A stretch of DNA of 64,000 nt, taken from NCBI GenBank assembly GCA_009746045.1, contig RPFO01002002.1:1-64000 (forward strand), read 5' to 3'. Source of the DNA: Mesostigma viride. Its lineage: Eukaryota > Streptophyta > Mesostigmatophyceae > Mesostigmatales > Mesostigmataceae. Made by a program: the position numbers and the translations under genes. The first letter of the stretch is position 1, and the number at the start of each line of letters is the position of its first letter. The notes beneath the pieces were generated by a model. That model saw only the letters and a program-made list of their open reading frames with translations, searched no databases and was not told the origin of the DNA. Positions 50,608-64,000 of this stretch are shown here, in pieces.

Positions 50608-51430
50608 GATTATTCCTTGTCATGGGGGCATACAGGACGGGTTACTTATTCCTTGTCATGGGGGCAGGCAGGACAAGTTAATTATTCCTTGTCATGGGGG
50701 GCAGGCAGGACGGGTTAATTGTTCCTTTTCATGGGGGCAGGCAGGGCGGGTTAATTATTCCTTGTCATTAGGGGCAGGCAGGACGGGTTAATAATTCCTT
50801 GTCATGGGGGCAGGCAGGACGGGTCACTTATTCCTTGTCATGGGGGCAGGCAGGACGGGTCAATTATTCCGTGTCATGGGGGGCAGGCTGGACCTGTTAA
50901 TTATTCCTTGTCATGGGGGCAGGCGGGACGGGTTAGTAATTCCTTGTCTTGGGGGCAGGCAGGGCGGGTGAATTATTCCTTTTTATGGTGACAGGCAGAA
51001 CGGGTTAATCACTCCTTGTCATGGGAGGCAGGCAGGACGGGTTACTTATTCCTTGTCATGGGGGGCAGGCGCATTGCATATACATTTATTCCTTGTCATG
51101 GGGGGCAGGCAGGACGGGTTAATTGTTCTTGTCATGAGGGGACGGCAGGGGGGGCTCATGATACCCTGTAGTGGGGTGGGCGAAGGCAGGGGGGGTTAAT
51201 GATTCCCTGTCATGGGGTGGGGGAAGGCAGGGGGGGTTAACGATTCCTTGTGTCCATGGGGGGCAGGCAGGACGGGTTTCTTATTCCTTGTCATGAGGGG
51301 AAGGCAGGGGAGGTAAATGATTTCCTGTCGTGGGGTGGGAGAAGGCGGGGGTAATAATTTTTCCTTGCCATGGGGGCAGGCAGGACAGGTTAATTATTCC
51401 TTGTCATGGGGGCATGCAGAAAAGCTTAAA
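50608..51430 (+). repeat. G-rich minisatellite, 36-bp unit
   Basis: Units read TTAATTATTCCTTGTCATGG followed by GGGCAGGCAGGACGGG, with variable G-run lengths. More than 20 units occur before the array breaks into a non-repeat module (about 51431-51620). The G runs could form quadruplexes. Confidence 0.9.
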
Positions 51431-51619
51431 AATTTCTTGTCATGGGATTGAAAGCACCTCACAGTCAGTTGTCCTCCCTTACGAAATGGCGATTTTGTAG
51501 CTACATGATTAACAGAGCATATGCTCTAAATCTTGTAGCAATGGACCGCGTTATATTTCTGTTGGCGACTACTTTCAAACATTCATCATTTTTGTTTTTC
51601 TTTTACATTTGTCTTGTTG

Positions 51620-51841
51620 CGGACAGGGAGGGTTGATTGCCTTTTCATGGGGGGCAGGCAGGGGTGGGGGTTACTCCTTGTCATGGGGGGCAGGCAGGGG
51701 GGGTTGATTGCCTTTTCATGGGGGGCAGGCAGGGGCCGGGGCTTAATTATTCCTTGTAATGTGGTGCAGGCAGGGGGGGTAATGATTCATTGTCATGGGG
51801 GGCAGGCAGGGGGGGGGGTAACTCCTTGTCATGGGGGGCAG
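51620..51841 (+). repeat. G-rich minisatellite, second block
   Basis: Five or six more units of the same CCTTGTCATGGGGGGCAGGCAGG repeat. It stops in mid-unit at 51841, where the ORF1 element begins. Confidence 0.85.
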
Positions 51842-53872
51842 TCTTTGTATCAGGGTATCCGGACCATGGTAACTCGAGCCACGAGCCACGAGGTAGCCAT
51901 GGCTGACGGCGGAGCTCATAACTTTCACGTTTGAGCACCGAATTTAGCCGTGAATATCACAATCGACGCGTCTTTTTATGACGCACATGCTGATATAATT
52001 TTCCGACGCTATTACGCAATATACGATGAGCAAACGCCTCTCGACGCAACGCAGCCTGGCGGCTGCGCTTAGCAATGAAAATACGTCTGCAGCCCCGGCT
52101 GCAGCTTCGCCAACCGGTCCAGAAGGCAGCGGCGCCACTAGCCAAGCTCTAGTGGTCGCCCAGCCCCCTCTGGCCGCCTCGCCAGCAGCGTCGCCTGAAC
52201 CCAAGCGCAGTCGCCCTGCCGAGCCGACCTGGGAGGAGTTCGACTTTGACGCCAGCCAGCCCGGCTTTTTTGACAAGCTCAACCCCGACAAGATCCTGAG
52301 CTACGTGTTTTTCGGATCGTATGCCTCGCTTCTCGAGATGTGCAAGCAACTCTTCCATCAGGGCCGCCTCACCGATGCTTTCCAGAGACGCACCCATCCA
52401 GCGACGCACAACTTCGACACCATCCTCAAATGCCGCCGCCCCCACCTTCAGATTCGCGTCCTTTTCTCCCTCCTCGGCCGCTCCCTCGAGGAGCTTTGGC
52501 CCCCAAAGCCCCTCACCACCACCTTAACCGAATCCTCCATCCGCTCACTCCTCAAGGAGGCCCTCGAGCAGCACGTGGCCCCCATCGCAGCAGATGTGGC
52601 GGTCATGGGCAGCACGTTGGCTGCCGAGCTCCCCCTCCTCTCCACCGCCACCTCCACCATCTCCACCGCCACCTCCACCCTCCTCGCCTCCTCCACCGCC
52701 ACCACCTCCACCTCCGACGCCATCACCGCCCAGCTCCGTGACATCGACCAGCGTCTTAAGGACAACGCCATTGCTATCGAGGTTCTGCAGAATACCGCAG
52801 GCCTCACCGCCCAGGCGGTGAAGGACATTGCCGCCAAGCCCGCCTCGGCTGGCCTGGCCGGCGATGCTCCTCCCATCACCACCTGGGCGGACATGCTTAA
52901 GCAACATACCACCTCCACCACCTCCGCCGTCGCAGCCCAGCTTCAACGGCAGACGCTTGACCTCCGCGAGGAGGCCGAGCTCGCCAAGCGCAGCCTCAAC
53001 GTCATTGTCAAGAACTTCAAGATGGAGGAAGGTGAGAATTCCGAGAAGCTTTTGCGTGCGTTTGAGAGAGAAATCCTTGGTCGCATGGGCCTTAACGGTG
53101 AGATCGAGCTGGCTGCCCACCGCCTTCCCCGCGCGCGGGGTAAGGCAGGGCCGCCCCCGCTCCTCCTCACCTTTAAGACCCCGGCGGACAAGATTTCTTT
53201 TCTCAGACGCCGCAAGCGGCTCGAGAAGACTCTCTTCACCCTTGATGACGACTTGACCCTGGCGCAGCAACAACGGCGACGGGAGCTATGGCCGGCCTAC
53301 CTCCAGCTCCGGCAGACCAAGGCGGGGCAGCCGGTGTACTGGAAGGGGGCGGCCATCTACGTCGGCCACAAGCCCTGGCAGGCGACCCCCCCCCCCCGCG
53401 GCCCCAGCGACTCCAGACGCCCCAGCTTAGGGGAATACAGCAGTAGTAGTGCAGAATAGATAGACCGTGGCCATGTACATGTACGCCTCCTAGAGGCACT
53501 ATCCCAGCTAAGCCCCGCGCTTTATTTAATCATGTACATGTGTGCCTATGATGTGCCACACTCCAGACGATGCCTAGCCTTATTTAGTAATGTTGTGCCC
53601 ATGCAGGGAGTCACTCTCTGCTGAGAAGCCATGCCATAGCTCTTGTATAGCCATGATGATCTTCCCCCCTCACAGGCATGCTCCCCCCTTACCCGGGCAT
53701 AGCGTGATAGACCATGCGGGTGCGGGTGCCCTGGTGCACCTAGAGCAAGTGTTGTTTACATTCCCACCCTTGCAGGAAGTAGCTTAGAATGTATTATAGG
53801 CTCATATGCCCCTTCTCAGGGCTATGTGCTACATATACTCCCAACGGAGTTATGTTCCTAATTAATTAATTA
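51842..53872 (+). mobile_element. ORF1-only LINE-like element inserted in the minisatellite
   Basis: About 2.03 kb interrupts the G-rich minisatellite. ATGGGGGGCAG lies on both sides (51831-51841 and 53873-53883), and the array resumes in phase. The insert has a GC-rich coding region, a 3' untranslated part and an ATTA-type tail (TAATTAATTAATTA at 53859-53872), as LINE insertions do. Only an ORF1-like protein is encoded; no endonuclease or RT is present. The flanking duplication could simply be two array units, so the insertion rests mainly on the phase and the tail. Confidence 0.65.
52026..53459 (+). CDS. LINE ORF1-like RNA-binding protein, copy 1
   Basis: 477 residues from the ATG at 52026. 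A Ala/Ser/Pro-rich N-terminus (to about 75) is followed by an aromatic block with WEEFDFDASQPGFFDKLNPD and a helical domain to about 190. A Thr/Ser/Leu-rich and amphipathic stretch (about 190-320) is a likely coiled coil. A C-terminal module starts at SLNVIVKNFKMEEGENSE (about 322). It includes AAHRLPRARG, PPLLLTFKT and DDDLTLAQQQRRRELWP, the RRM plus C-terminal domain pattern of L1-type ORF1 proteins (family knowledge): trimeric, RNA-binding, packaging the element RNA. No ORF2 follows. The last 20 residues depend on a run of 12 C near 53386-53397; the second copy has 13 and a different end. Confidence 0.75.
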   Translation: MSKRLSTQRSLAAALSNENTSAAPAAASPTGPEGSGATSQALVVAQPPLAASPAASPEPKRSRPAEPTWEEFDFDASQPGFFDKLNPDKILSYVFFGSYASLLEMCKQLFHQGRLTDAFQRRTHPATHNFDTILKCRRPHLQIRVLFSLLGRSLEELWPPKPLTTTLTESSIRSLLKEALEQHVAPIAADVAVMGSTLAAELPLLSTATSTISTATSTLLASSTATTSTSDAITAQLRDIDQRLKDNAIAIEVLQNTAGLTAQAVKDIAAKPASAGLAGDAPPITTWADMLKQHTTSTTSAVAAQLQRQTLDLREEAELAKRSLNVIVKNFKMEEGENSEKLLRAFEREILGRMGLNGEIELAAHRLPRARGKAGPPPLLLTFKTPADKISFLRRRKRLEKTLFTLDDDLTLAQQQRRRELWPAYLQLRQTKAGQPVYWKGAAIYVGHKPWQATPPPRGPSDSRRPSLGEYSSSSAE

Positions 53873-54545
53873 ATGGGGGGCAGGCGGGGGGGGGGTAATT
53901 ATCCCTTGTCATGGGGGTTCAGGCAGAGGGGGCTAATCCTTGTCACATGGGGGGCAGGCTGCGTGGGTAATTTTTCCTTGTAATTAGGGGCAGGCAGGGG
54001 GGTAGTTGATCCTTGTCATGGGGGACATGCAGGGGGGGGCAATGATTCCTTGTCGTGGGGGGCATGTAGGGGGCGTCAAGTGTTCCTTGTTATGTGGGGC
54101 AGGCAGGGGGGGGATGATTCTTGTCGTGGGGGGCAGGCAGGGGAGGGGATGATTCTTGTCGTGGGGGGCAGGCAGGGAGTGTTAATTATTCCTTGTCACG
54201 GGGGCAGACAGGGGGGGCAATGATTCCTTGTCGTGGGGGGCAGGTAGCGGGGGTTAGTTGTTCCTTGTCGTGGGGGGCAGGCAGGGGGGGTCAATGATTC
54301 CTTGTCATGCCCGGGGCAGGTAGGGGGCGTAATTATTCCTTGTATTGGGGGCCAGGCGGGGGGCGTTAATCGTTGTCATGGGGGGCAGGCAGGGGGGTTT
54401 AATCCTTGTCATGGGGGGCAGGCAGGGGGGCTTGTTCCTTGTCATGGGGGACAGGTATGGGGGGAGATTATTCCGCGTCATGGGGGTAGGCAAATGGGTT
54501 AGTTTTTCCTTGTCATGGGGGGCAGGTGGGGCAGCTTTATAATTC
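53873..54545 (+). repeat. G-rich minisatellite, block after the ORF1 element
   Basis: The same CCTTGTCATGGGGGGCAGGCAGG repeat resumes in phase, with longer G runs than in the first block. It passes into a module (about 54546-54720) resembling the one at 51431-51620. Confidence 0.88.
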
Positions 54546-55290
54546 CTTGTGGTGGGTTTTAAGCACCTTGCAATCGTTATGCCCTCTTAAGGAAGTGTGC
54601 TTGCGCAGCTAATCGATTAACATAACATATGCTCCAAATTTCGTACACAATGGATACCGTAATAAATTTGTTATTGACTACGAATAAACATTCATAATTT
54701 TTGTTTTTCTTCTGCAGGAAGTCTCGGCTGTTCTGGTGCCATATGCATCCTCACCATCGTCGTCATCGACGTAGCCGGCGGACTCGTCTAGGGTCCATGC
54801 ACGGGTTGCTCAGGTTTGTCTTTGAATCTGTGTGATGAGGTGTTTTCTTTGCGCAGTGTATGTTTGCCTGCAGCTACCTTTTTTGTTCCAAATAGATCAG
54901 TGCTTTCTTCTTTGCATTTGCAGCAAGAGAGGGAAGTTTTTGTACAGGTTTTTTAACGTAATCTGCCTCTTTAATGTTGCACAACTGACAACAACCATGT
55001 ATACATTGATGTTATTTCCACCTCTGCATCTTTTTTCTGTGTTTTACAGGAGAGTCGAGAGCTTTTAATCAAAATGACATCTCCAAATGACGGCTGCACA
55101 CAATATACCCAACGGGCGGCTGCCTGCAAATTCTTTGCAAGCATTTAGAGCTTTCCGTGGAAGTCATGCTCACAACGGGCTGCACGCAACGCAATGGGCT
55201 GCCGTCCGAACTTTGCCTACGAGACAAACGTTGTTGCTGTCAGCATTAAGTAATGCTTATTTTGTAATAAAAAGAAAAATTTCACTGGTT
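54546..55290. other. Spacer with module shared with 51431-51620, no gene
   Basis: The first 170 bp match the 51431-51620 module at moderate identity (AAGCACCT, GATTAACA, CATATGCTC, TTTTTGTTTTTCTT in the same order). After that, T-rich runs ending in GCAG or ACAG look like splice acceptors, but no exon can be defined. Confidence 0.45.
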
Positions 55291-55330
55291 TTTGTCACTT
55301 TTTGTCACTTTTTGTCACTTTTTGTCACTT
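55291..55330 (+). repeat. Four exact TTTGTCACTT decamers
   Basis: Four head-to-tail 10-bp copies at the start of the TGTCAC-rich stretch that leads to the duplication junction. Confidence 0.9.
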
Positions 55331-55688
55331 TTTGTCTGTTTTATAGTCCTGATAAATTTTCAGGATTGTCTGTGATATATCAACGTTTGTGTTGTGATAA
55401 ATGTGCACAAATGTCACTAATTGTGGTGTGATAAAATGTGATAAAATCTCACTCTCATGTTGACAATGCGTGACGTTGACAATGTGTGACATTTTTTGAC
55501 ACTTTCACCTTGATAATTTGTCAAGAATTGTCTTGTAAAATCGACCTGATATGTCATGGTTTTGTCAACATTTGTATAGCTTTTGTCACACTTTGTCACA
55601 CCACATGTCACACTTTGTCACACTTTGTCACACTTTATCAACCTGACATGTCAAGCATTGTCACACTTTGTCAACACCCGGCTCCTAG
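55331..55688 (-). repeat. LINE 3' tail in inverted orientation
   Basis: On the minus strand this is TTGACA/GTGTGACAA-rich like the tail after 46258. At its end 55660-55688 is an exact 29-bp reverse complement of 46241-46269, which spans the last codons and stop of the LINE. So a minus-strand LINE copy, cut to its last 18 coding bases, abuts the plus-strand copy that begins at 55688. Confidence 0.8.
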
Positions 55689-56502
55689 AGGCCTATGCTG
55701 AGATCCAGCAGGCCTGTTCTCCCGTCCGTGCCGCTCAGGCGGTACAGCGCCACCTCCCTCGCGGCACTCCCTCGGTCGCCTCCGTTCAATCTCCCGCCGC
55801 ATTCCCTGCTCGCGTCATCGATAAACACCAGAAAACCTACGCGGGTATTCTGCACACGGCTGATTGGATTGCTCTTTTCGCGGACCTCAACGCCCAGGGA
55901 CGTGCGTGGCTGTTCTCGCTTTCCTTGCGGAGTGTGGGCTCGGCGTACCTTCGTGCTCTTCCCATGGCCCCCCCATTCGCCTTGGCTCCCAGCCACTACT
56001 CGGTGGCGCTCCGGCACCAGCTATTTGCCCCGCAGCCTCTTGTTCCGGCCGGGCGGCCTTGTGGTAGCTGTGGGCAGCCGCTGGATCCCACGGGGACTCA
56101 CTACCTTGCCTGCATGGGGGGCCAACAGAATCAGAATTGGTATTTGTATTTGCACACTGTCCTCCTGACGGTGGTGCTCGCCATGATTCGGTCGGTTTTC
56201 CCCCACGCGAACATCCGGTCCGAGGATGCGGATGGCGCTGCCTTCTATTCCCCCAACCACCGGCCTGACATCGTGGTGCTGGACTTTGAGGGGGTGGCCG
56301 GCATCTGCTTATTGACGTTTCGGTGGCGCGGCCCTTGGCTCTTAGCCACGTGGCTGGGGCCTCCCTCACGGCAGGTTACACGGCGGACCGGGCGGAGCGG
56401 GCCAAGCTCCTGGCCTACGGCGACGTCGGGCACCATCGTGTGGTGCCCTTTGTCCTGGAGGAGTTTGGTGCCATGGGCCGGCCGCTAGGAGCCGGGTGTT
56501 GA
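55688..56502 (+). pseudogene. LINE 3' fragment, second copy
   Basis: Identical to 45444-46258 as far as I can see. It encodes the C-terminal part with the Cys/His block and the restriction-like endonuclease motif RPDIVVLDF. It has the same frame break in a run of five G (56290-56294) before LLIDVSV, so the shift predates the duplication or arises from a shared sequence error. It starts directly at the duplication junction and has no RT. Confidence 0.85.
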
Positions 56503-60850
<4,348 letters not shown>

Positions 60851-62081
60851 GATTATTCCTTGTCATGGGGGCATACAGGACGGGTTACTTATTCCTTGTC
60901 ATGGGGGCAGGCAGGACAAGTTAATTATTCCTTGTCATGGGGGGCAGGCAGGACGGGTTAATTGTTCCTTTTCATGGGGGCAGGCAGGGCGGGTTAATTA
61001 TTCCTTGTCATTAGGGGCAGGCAGGACGGGTTAATAATTCCTTGTCATGGGGGCAGGCAGGACGGGTCACTTATTCCTTGTCATGGGGGCAGGCAGGACG
61101 GGTCAATTATTCCGTGTCATGGGGGGCAGGCTGGACCTGTTAATTATTCCTTGTCATGGGGGCAGGCGGGACGGGTTAGTAATTCCTTGTCTTGGGGGCA
61201 GGCAGGGCGGGTGAATTATTCCTTTTTATGGTGACAGGCAGAACGGGTTAATCACTCCTTGTCATGGGAGGCAGGCAGGACGGGTTACTTATTCCTTGTC
61301 ATGGGGGGCAGGCGCATTGCATATACATTTATTCCTTGTCATGGGGGGCAGGCAGGACGGGTTAATTGTTCTTGTCATGAGGGGACGGCAGGGGGGGCTC
61401 ATGATACCCTGTAGTGGGGTGGGCGAAGGCAGGGGGGGTTAATGATTCCCTGTCATGGGGTGGGGGAAGGCAGGGGGGGTTAACGATTCCTTGTGTCCAT
61501 GGGGGGCAGGCAGGACGGGTTTCTTATTCCTTGTCATGAGGGGAAGGCAGGGGAGGTAAATGATTTCCTGTCGTGGGGTGGGAGAAGGCGGGGGTAATAA
61601 TTTTTCCTTGCCATGGGGGCAGGCAGGACAGGTTAATTATTCCTTGTCATGGGGGCATGCAGAAAAGCTTAAAAATTTCTTGTCATGGGATTGAAAGCAC
61701 CTCACAGTCAGTTGTCCTCCCTTACGAAATGGCGATTTTGTAGCTACATGATTAACAGAGCATATGCTCTAAATCTTGTAGCAATGGACCGCGTTATATT
61801 TCTGTTGGCGACTACTTTCAAACATTCATCATTTTTGTTTTTCTTTTACATTTGTCTTGTTGCGGACAGGGAGGGTTGATTGCCTTTTCATGGGGGGCAG
61901 GCAGGGGTGGGGGTTACTCCTTGTCATGGGGGGCAGGCAGGGGGGGTTGATTGCCTTTTCATGGGGGGCAGGCAGGGGCCGGGGCTTAATTATTCCTTGT
62001 AATGTGGTGCAGGCAGGGGGGTAATGATTCATTGTCATGGGGGGCAGGCAGGGGGGGGGTAACTCCTTGTCATGGGGGCAG
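60851..62081 (+). repeat. G-rich minisatellite, second copy
   Basis: Same unit and interruption as 50608-51841, with small differences in G-run length near 62010-62075. Confidence 0.9.
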
Positions 62082-64000
62082 TCTTTGTATCAGGGTATCC
62101 GGACCATGGTAACTCGAGCCACGAGCCACGAGGTAGCCATGGCTGACGGCGGAGCTCATAACTTTCACGTTTGAGCACCGAATTTAGCCGTGAATATCAC
62201 AATCGACGCGTCTTTTTATGACGCACATGCTGATATAATTTTCCGACGCTATTACGCAATATACGATGAGCAAACGCCTCTCGACGCAACGCAGCCTGGC
62301 GGCTGCGCTTAGCAATGAAAATACGTCTGCAGCCCCGGCTGCAGCTTCGCCAACCGGTCCAGAAGGCAGCGGCGCCACTAGCCAAGCTCTAGTGGTCGCC
62401 CAGCCCCCTCTGGCCGCCTCGCCAGCAGCGTCGCCTGAACCCAAGCGCAGTCGCCCTGCCGAGCCGACCTGGGAGGAGTTCGACTTTGACGCCAGCCAGC
62501 CCGGCTTTTTTGACAAGCTCAACCCCGACAAGATCCTGAGCTACGTGTTTTTCGGATCGTATGCCTCGCTTCTCGAGATGTGCAAGCAACTCTTCCATCA
62601 GGGCCGCCTCACCGATGCTTTCCAGAGACGCACCCATCCAGCGACGCACAACTTCGACACCATCCTCAAATGCCGCCGCCCCCACCTTCAGATTCGCGTC
62701 CTTTTCTCCCTCCTCGGCCGCTCCCTCGAGGAGCTTTGGCCCCCAAAGCCCCTCACCACCACCTTAACCGAATCCTCCATCCGCTCACTCCTCAAGGAGG
62801 CCCTCGAGCAGCACGTGGCCCCCATCGCAGCAGATGTGGCGGTCATGGGCAGCACGTTGGCTGCCGAGCTCCCCCTCCTCTCCACCGCCACCTCCACCAT
62901 CTCCACCGCCACCTCCACCCTCCTCGCCTCCTCCACCGCCACCACCTCCACCTCCGACGCCATCACCGCCCAGCTCCGTGACATCGACCAGCGTCTTAAG
63001 GACAACGCCATTGCTATCGAGGTTCTGCAGAATACCGCAGGCCTCACCGCCCAGGCGGTGAAGGACATTGCCGCCAAGCCCGCCTCGGCTGGCCTGGCCG
63101 GCGATGCTCCTCCCATCACCACCTGGGCGGACATGCTTAAGCAACATACCACCTCCACCACCTCCGCCGTCGCAGCCCAGCTTCAACGGCAGACGCTTGA
63201 CCTCCGCGAGGAGGCCGAGCTCGCCAAGCGCAGCCTCAACGTCATTGTCAAGAACTTCAAGATGGAGGAAGGTGAGAATTCCGAGAAGCTTTTGCGTGCG
63301 TTTGAGAGAGAAATCCTTGGTCGCATGGGCCTTAACGGTGAGATCGAGCTGGCTGCCCACCGCCTTCCCCGCGCGCGGGGTAAGGCAGGGCCGCCCCCGC
63401 TCCTCCTCACCTTTAAGACCCCGGCGGACAAGATTTCTTTTCTCAGACGCCGCAAGCGGCTCGAGAAGACTCTCTTCACCCTTGATGACGACTTGACCCT
63501 GGCGCAGCAACAACGGCGACGGGAGCTATGGCCGGCCTACCTCCAGCTCCGGCAGACCAAGGCGGGGCAGCCGGTGTACTGGAAGGGGGCGGCCATCTAC
63601 GTCGGCCACAAGCCCTGGCAGGCGACCCCCCCCCCCCCGCGGCCCCAGCGACTCCAGACGCCCCAGCTTAGGGGAATACAGCAGTAGTAGTGCAGAATAG
63701 ATAGACCGTGGCCATGTACATGTACGCCTCCTAGAGGCACTATCCCAGCTAAGCCCCGCGCTTTATTTAATCATGTACATGTGTGCCTATGATGTGCCAC
63801 ACTCCAGACGATGCCTAGCCTTATTTAGTAATGTTGTGCCCATGCAGGGAGTCACTCTCTGCTGAGAAGCCATGCCATAGCTCTTGTATAGCCATGATGA
63901 TCTTCCCCCCTCACAGGCATGCTCCCCCCTTACCCGGGCATAGCGTGATAGACCATGCGGGTGCGGGTGCCCTGGTGCACCTAGAGCAAGTGTTGTTTAC
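62082..64000 (+). mobile_element. ORF1-only LINE-like element, second copy, cut by window end
   Basis: Duplicate of 51842-53759; its 3' tail lies outside the window. Confidence 0.65.
62266..63687 (+). CDS. LINE ORF1-like RNA-binding protein, copy 2
   Basis: 473 residues. The translation equals copy 1 up to the poly-C run. Here the run has 13 C instead of 12, so the frame changes and the protein ends PRPQRLQTPQLRGIQQ. Which ending is original cannot be told from two copies; the conserved RRM-like and C-terminal modules lie upstream and are unaffected. No ORF2 follows within the window. Confidence 0.72.
   Translation: MSKRLSTQRSLAAALSNENTSAAPAAASPTGPEGSGATSQALVVAQPPLAASPAASPEPKRSRPAEPTWEEFDFDASQPGFFDKLNPDKILSYVFFGSYASLLEMCKQLFHQGRLTDAFQRRTHPATHNFDTILKCRRPHLQIRVLFSLLGRSLEELWPPKPLTTTLTESSIRSLLKEALEQHVAPIAADVAVMGSTLAAELPLLSTATSTISTATSTLLASSTATTSTSDAITAQLRDIDQRLKDNAIAIEVLQNTAGLTAQAVKDIAAKPASAGLAGDAPPITTWADMLKQHTTSTTSAVAAQLQRQTLDLREEAELAKRSLNVIVKNFKMEEGENSEKLLRAFEREILGRMGLNGEIELAAHRLPRARGKAGPPPLLLTFKTPADKISFLRRRKRLEKTLFTLDDDLTLAQQQRRRELWPAYLQLRQTKAGQPVYWKGAAIYVGHKPWQATPPPPRPQRLQTPQLRGIQQ

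Noticed and set aside
52545-53273. Gly-rich 242-residue ORF antisense to ORF1 (also in the second copy)
   Set aside because: It is a shadow of the ORF1 coding strand; the Gly runs mirror the TCC/ACC codons.
54700-55060. Host exons between GCAG/ACAG acceptor-like sites
   Set aside because: No donor sites, open frames or recognisable protein sequence fit an exon model.

Overview
This window is repeat-dominated nuclear DNA of a eukaryote. No single-copy cellular protein gene can be supported in it. An alga or other plastid-bearing lineage is the best guess, because a degenerate tRNA-Ser at 20379-20446 resembles the plastid trnS-GGA type and one copia-type element has a plant-like initiator-Met-tRNA primer site. 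That assignment is weak and the species is not resolved.

Layout. (1) 480-3119, minus strand: a decayed retroelement with recognisable reverse-transcriptase motifs. (2) 3622-20110: a 16.5 kb minisatellite of about 410 units of 40 bp, with CpG-decay variants and kilobase-scale higher-order repeats. (3) 20111-23159: microsatellites, the tRNA remnant, a diverged satellite carrying a 14-bp palindrome, and no gene. (4) 23160-39213: three LTR retrotransposons nested inside one another. Element A (minus strand, gag with polyQ and zinc knuckles, 3' truncated) is split by element B (plus, 25046-37342, TSD TCTGC). B is in turn split inside gag by element C (plus, 26168-31156, TSD TAGAG). The LTR pairs of B and C have equal lengths and look identical, so both insertions are young. 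B has two unusual traits: LTR ends AGTTA...TAACT, and a retropepsin-like motif between integrase and reverse transcriptase. C carries only gag and protease, with unrelated sequence where pol should be.

(5) 39316-40925: four tightly packed plus-strand ORFs (C2H2 protein, small helical protein, frameshifted penton-like jelly-roll protein, 38-residue basic peptide). They look like a remnant of a polinton or polinton-like virus. (6) 42661-46258: a frameshifted RLE-type LINE (RING remnant, zinc fingers, RT, restriction-like endonuclease) followed by a TTGACA/TGTCAA-rich tail. (7) 45444-64000: a tandem direct duplication with a period of about 10.24 kb. Each unit holds the LINE 3' part, a (GA)n tract, gene-poor DNA, a G-rich 36-bp minisatellite and a 2-kb element coding only for a LINE ORF1-like protein. 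The second unit runs off the window.

The genes here do not form a pathway. Apart from the virus-like cluster, every coding region belongs to a retroelement. Most reading-frame breaks equal one missing base, so some may be assembly errors rather than biological decay.
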